DNA of 17,386 nucleotides from G020350405 sp964513655 (GTDB lineage: Bacteria > Planctomycetota > Phycisphaerae > Sedimentisphaerales > Anaerobacaceae), in NCBI GenBank assembly GCA_964513655.1, contig CAZENQ010000061.1, positions 1-17,386 on the forward strand. The letters run 5' to 3'. The stretch's first letter is position 1, and each line of letters starts with the position of its first letter. Below are positions 15,029 through 17,386 of this stretch, piece after piece. The translations under genes were made by a program, and so were the position numbers. The notes under the pieces were generated by a model. That model saw only the letters and a list, made by a program, of their open reading frames with translations, made no database searches and was not told the origin of the DNA.

Positions 15029-16029
15029 AAAAGATTATGTTTTTAGCTTCTCTGGTGTTTGTGCTGTCAGTACCGGCGTCGGCGGTCGTGAACATTATCG
15101 CGACAACTACGCAGGTTGAGGTCGGCGGCGACATCGTTGACACGGACGAGATCGTTATCAGCTATGAGGTAGTAAGTGAGCCGAATCTTGTGCGTGCGTT
15201 TGCGTTCGACATCACGGTTCAGGACCCCTGCGGCGACCCGGCTGCTGATGCTCACATTGTGGGCGTCAACGAAGCTGAGCTGAACGTGGACTACTGGGTT
15301 TATCCGGGCTCGATAGACATCAATGAGGCAGGCGAAGTCAACGACGTCGGCACACCTGTTGCTGACCCCTGTCAGCTTCCCTCTGACACACAGCTCGGGC
15401 TCGGCACGGCCGGTATCACGATCGAGATGGGCTCACTGTATGTCGGGGAAGGCGCTCCGCCGACGAGCGGCGTTCTGTTGAAGGTGATTGTTGACGACAA
15501 CTGCCTTCTCAAGATGAGTGACAACGTCAGCCGCGGCGCTGTGGTTATGGAAGGTGTCGGCGCGAAGGTTAGCACCAATTACACTGGTGCATCCTCGGCC
15601 ATGTATAACGGCACCGACATCGTCCAGTGGCGTCTCGTTGGCAAGCCAAAGTGCTGGGCCAGGTTCTACAAGGGCGACGGCAGACAGTGCCACGGTAATG
15701 CCGATGGTATAGGCCAGGGTCTTGGCAAGAACAGGTGGGTATCCACCAATGATACTGCGATATATCGAGCTGCCTACAACAAGACGACAGCCAATTTCCC
15801 GGTCGGCCAGACGTGGGCGGATACGACGGTTCTTGATGTCGACCCCAACGCCATTGCCGCTATCAAGAAGGTGCTGCTGGTTTGTGCTGACACAGCGCAT
15901 GACGGGCAGGGTTTAGGCAGCAAGAAACGCGTTTACACCAATGATACGCCACCGTTTAGACTGCAAGCATTCGGCGGCAACTATAACTTGACGACCCTAG
16001 CTCAGGACTGCCCACCGGGAAGCCCGTAG
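15025..16029 (+). CDS. secreted beta-sandwich protein with duplicated dockerin-like C-terminal motif
   Basis: The start at 15025 is preferred because GGAAGG lies 8-9 nt upstream and MKKIMFLASLVFVLSVPASA is a clear signal peptide (cleavage after A20); an in-frame ATG at 14986 would add 13 basic residues before it. The 334-residue protein has a beta-rich domain (about 21-190) with cohesin-like wording (AFAFDITVQD, ITIEMGSLYVG, SGVLLKVIVDDNC). Two related segments follow: C222 to about 253 and C287 to about 317, sharing QGLG(x4)RxV(x)TNDT. I recall similar paired CHGDADG.../CADFAHD... modules at the C-termini of Phycisphaerae extracellular proteins; they resemble dockerin-type repeats. It may anchor or assemble surface proteins. 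A PEP-CTERM gene follows after 135 nt. Confidence 0.8.
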   Translation: MKKIMFLASLVFVLSVPASAVVNIIATTTQVEVGGDIVDTDEIVISYEVVSEPNLVRAFAFDITVQDPCGDPAADAHIVGVNEAELNVDYWVYPGSIDINEAGEVNDVGTPVADPCQLPSDTQLGLGTAGITIEMGSLYVGEGAPPTSGVLLKVIVDDNCLLKMSDNVSRGAVVMEGVGAKVSTNYTGASSAMYNGTDIVQWRLVGKPKCWARFYKGDGRQCHGNADGIGQGLGKNRWVSTNDTAIYRAAYNKTTANFPVGQTWADTTVLDVDPNAIAAIKKVLLVCADTAHDGQGLGSKKRVYTNDTPPFRLQAFGGNYNLTTLAQDCPPGSP

Positions 16030-16032
16030 AAG

Positions 16033-16061
16033 AAGTAGTTAAGTTAAGTAGTTAAGTAGTT
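16033..16061 (+). repeat. short tandem repeat AAGTAGTT x3
   Basis: AAGTAGTT occurs at 16033-16040, 16046-16053 and 16054-16061; the first two are separated by AAGTT, and AATTA follows. It lies just after the stop of the dockerin-like protein gene. Function unknown; it could be a slippage-prone tract or an A/T-rich transcript segment. Confidence 0.85.
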
Positions 16062-16106
16062 AATTAGAAAGATGATTTATTAGTCAAGAATGTACCGCCT
16101 GAAGAG

Positions 16107-16123
16107 ACCCTCGTGGGGAGGGT
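16107..16123 (+). other. hairpin in the leader of the PEP-CTERM gene
   Basis: ACCCTC (16107-16112) and GAGGGT (16118-16123) form a perfect 6-bp stem around GTGGG, 41 nt before the ATG at 16165. No T tract follows, so it is not a terminator; it may protect or regulate the mRNA between two secreted-protein genes. Confidence 0.45.
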
Positions 16124-16164
16124 GATCGAGAAGGTGGTGAAAATTTTAGAGAAGGAGGAGTATT

Positions 16165-16698
16165 ATGAAGAAGTTGTTAGTTTTGATGTTGGTTCTTGGA
16201 ATGGCCTCTATGGCGAATGCAGCTCTTGAGCTTCAGGTTGACGGTTCGTCGATCGGGTCAAGTATTTCCGTGGTGTCGGGCACGCCAATCCAGGTTTACT
16301 CGAGCACCGCGGATAGCTGGCCTGGATATGTCCTGGTCGCGAATGGCGGCACGGGCGGCGCTCTGGGAAACGGGCGCGTAGCTGAAACGACTCCTGGTGA
16401 GCCGGGTTATCCGGGTGATGGCGGCGCCATCTACGGCCCTTATGACTACTCGGGCTCGCCCTACTACCTTGGTATCGGATACTTGATGCAGGCGGATTTC
16501 ACGACCACCGCTGTACAGGCCGGCATACAGTTCCTGATGGACCTGACAGGCGATTTAGACGACACCGGTACGATTAATTTCTACGCGAACGACAATTTTA
16601 CGACACCTGTTGATACGACTGACTACACGATTATACCGGAGCCGGTCACGATTGCGCTGCTGGGTCTGGGCGGACTGTTCCTGCGTCGCAGGAAATAA
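16165..16698 (+). CDS. PEP-CTERM sorting-domain protein
   Basis: The 177-residue protein has a signal peptide (MKKLLVLMLVLGMASMANA, cleavage after A19). A Gly/Tyr/Ser-rich beta-type body of low complexity follows (about 20-155). It ends in PEP (158-160), a hydrophobic stretch VTIALLGLGGLFL and the basic tail RRRK: the tripartite PEP-CTERM sorting signal. Exosortase cleaves such signals to release or anchor the protein at the cell surface, often with exopolysaccharide; no exosortase gene is in the window. A strong AAGGAGGAG ribosome-binding site precedes the ATG. The body matches no known enzyme, so a structural or matrix role is likely. It may share a transcript with the preceding secreted protein and is followed by an intrinsic terminator. 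Confidence 0.92.
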   Translation: MKKLLVLMLVLGMASMANAALELQVDGSSIGSSISVVSGTPIQVYSSTADSWPGYVLVANGGTGGALGNGRVAETTPGEPGYPGDGGAIYGPYDYSGSPYYLGIGYLMQADFTTTAVQAGIQFLMDLTGDLDDTGTINFYANDNFTTPVDTTDYTIIPEPVTIALLGLGGLFLRRRK

Positions 16699-16743
16699 GC
16701 CCTCTCTTATCCTTAGGATAAGGAACCAACCAATTAGTAGTGA

Positions 16744-16781
16744 AAGAGGCAGGTCTTTTAGACCTGCCTCTTGTTTTTTTT
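16744..16781 (+). terminator. strong intrinsic terminator after the PEP-CTERM gene
   Basis: AAGAGGCAGGTCT (16744-16756) and AGACCTGCCTCTT (16760-16772) form a perfect 13-bp stem with a TTT loop, followed by G and eight Ts (16774-16781). A second small hairpin CTTATCC/GGATAAG (16706-16712 with 16716-16722) lies between the stop codon and this terminator. Confidence 0.95.
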
Positions 16782-17054
16782 GGGTTGTTTTAGGGGTTGA
16801 TTTCTGCTGCGCGGGCTCTACGTGTCGCAGATGTCGCATCTTTGTTGTTAACCACGAATACCTATTACCTAAGGCACAGGGGCACAAGTTGACACGAATT
16901 TTCAGTAATTATCAAGGATACGGCTATTAGAGGTGGGTACAAAGCTGATAATGGGACGGGATAGCTAAAAGTTTATCGTAATGCTATGGTCCTGGAATTG
17001 CATAAGACAGGGCCTGAGGTCAAATAGAACGACTTCGAAAAGAAGTTAAGGGCT
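16782..17054. other. non-coding spacer with degenerate CACGAA-type units and a possible gene remnant
   Basis: No intact gene was found in these 273 nt. AACCACGAA (about 16850-16858), AAGGCAC (about 16871-16877), GGGGCACAAG (about 16879-16888) and GACACGAA (about 16891-16898) look like decayed units of a CCACGAAG/GACACGAAG/GGCAC family. The frame at 16965-17024 reads LKVYRNAMVLELHKTGPEVK, resembling the start of four-helix-bundle (S23-type) proteins, but stop codons flank it on both sides. Both readings are tentative. Confidence 0.35.
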
Positions 17055-17386
17055 TTAATTTGGATCACTTCCAGTTTCATCATCCGGGGCACGATTCGGT
17101 TCCTGCGTAACCTTTTCCAATTTTTTGCCTAAACGCCCCAGTCGCCTCGCCTCTTCATCACCCACACGCATAGCTTCCACCTCAGCCACAGCCCTTTCCA
17201 CCCGAGCCTCTTCCTCCAACCTCCGCCCCCTAGCATCCGGTGCACCCAAGAGGCCTCGCCGCCGCGCATCGGCCCATTCCTCATCTGAAAGCGTAGCTTC
17301 CAGTTCGGCAAACATCCGCTCCAATGCCGCTTCTTCTTCAGCGCTTATCGGCGAGTCTTCTGTGCTCGTAATGCTGGCAACCGCTT
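17055..17386 (-). CDS. C-terminal part of a charged, probably helical protein of unknown function
   Basis: The minus-strand frame stays open from the window edge (17386) to TAA at 17055-17057, giving about 109 residues with the start outside the window. It is rich in Glu, Ala and Arg (for example ISAEEEAALERMFAELEATL, then RGRRLEEEARVERAVAEVEA), consistent with long helices or a coiled coil, and ends in a polar tail (PNRAPDDETGSDPN). No family or catalytic motif was recognised. Two other frames of this stretch are also open, so coding is likely but not certain; the Glu/Arg-rich helical periodicity favours this frame. It may lie at the end of a neighbouring operon transcribed towards the PEP-CTERM gene. 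Confidence 0.6.
   Translation of the reverse strand, partial: AVASITSTEDSPISAEEEAALERMFAELEATLSDEEWADARRRGLLGAPDARGRRLEEEARVERAVAEVEAMRVGDEEARRLGRLGKKLEKVTQEPNRAPDDETGSDPN

Noticed and set aside
16081..16126. 11-codon leader ORF (ATG at 16090) before the PEP-CTERM gene
   Set aside because: No Shine-Dalgarno and it ends well before the gene start, so no coupling is visible.
1..17386. CRISPR array, insertion sequence or prophage genes
   Set aside because: No regularly spaced direct repeats, transposase, integrase or terminal inverted repeats were seen on either strand.

Overview
This window looks like chromosome from a Planctomycetota bacterium, most likely of the Phycisphaerae (an inference from gene content, not from a marker gene). 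The evidence is: a PEP-CTERM protein ending in an RRRK tail beside a secreted protein with a duplicated, dockerin-like C-terminal motif; a LolA-like lipoprotein; a very short protein matching the N-terminal domain of chlamydial/planctomycetal histone H1-like Hc1; a lipoprotein-type FAD oxidoreductase; and large exported TPR proteins. There is no clear mobile element, phage module, CRISPR array or rRNA.

Left part (1-4753). A 3'-truncated NADP-type glutamate dehydrogenase (gdhA, minus strand) is divergent from a LysR-family regulator; a GGCC-centred dyad lies between them. The regulator heads a co-directional run: a HAD phosphatase, a LolA-like lipoprotein, and a zincin-like peptidase with TPRs whose start overlaps the lipoprotein stop.

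Middle (4754-8674). A flavodoxin-fold protein, a 57-residue Hc1-like protein and a FabZ-like dehydratase lie on the plus strand. A 2[4Fe-4S] ferredoxin and, 8 nt downstream of it, tRNA-Glu(UUC) lie on the minus strand. A secreted FAD-dependent oxidoreductase follows on the plus strand.

Envelope block (8736-14417, minus strand). rodA, murJ and an 832-residue exported TPR/HEAT-like protein are in the same orientation. RodA polymerises glycan and MurJ flips lipid II, so the first two form a peptidoglycan synthesis pair; the third gene is of unknown function.

Right part (14418-17386). A T/G-rich spacer leads into a promoter and a roughly 260-nt structured 5' leader. The leader contains an 18-codon ORF with its own Shine-Dalgarno sequence, and its stop overlaps the start of the secreted dockerin-like protein. 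An upstream CTCCTGCCAG segment can pair with the Shine-Dalgarno region of that ORF, and an earlier AGGAG could compete for it. This possible cis-regulatory RNA is the most novel signal in the window. A PEP-CTERM protein and a strong intrinsic terminator follow. The window ends in the C-terminal part of a charged protein of unknown function.
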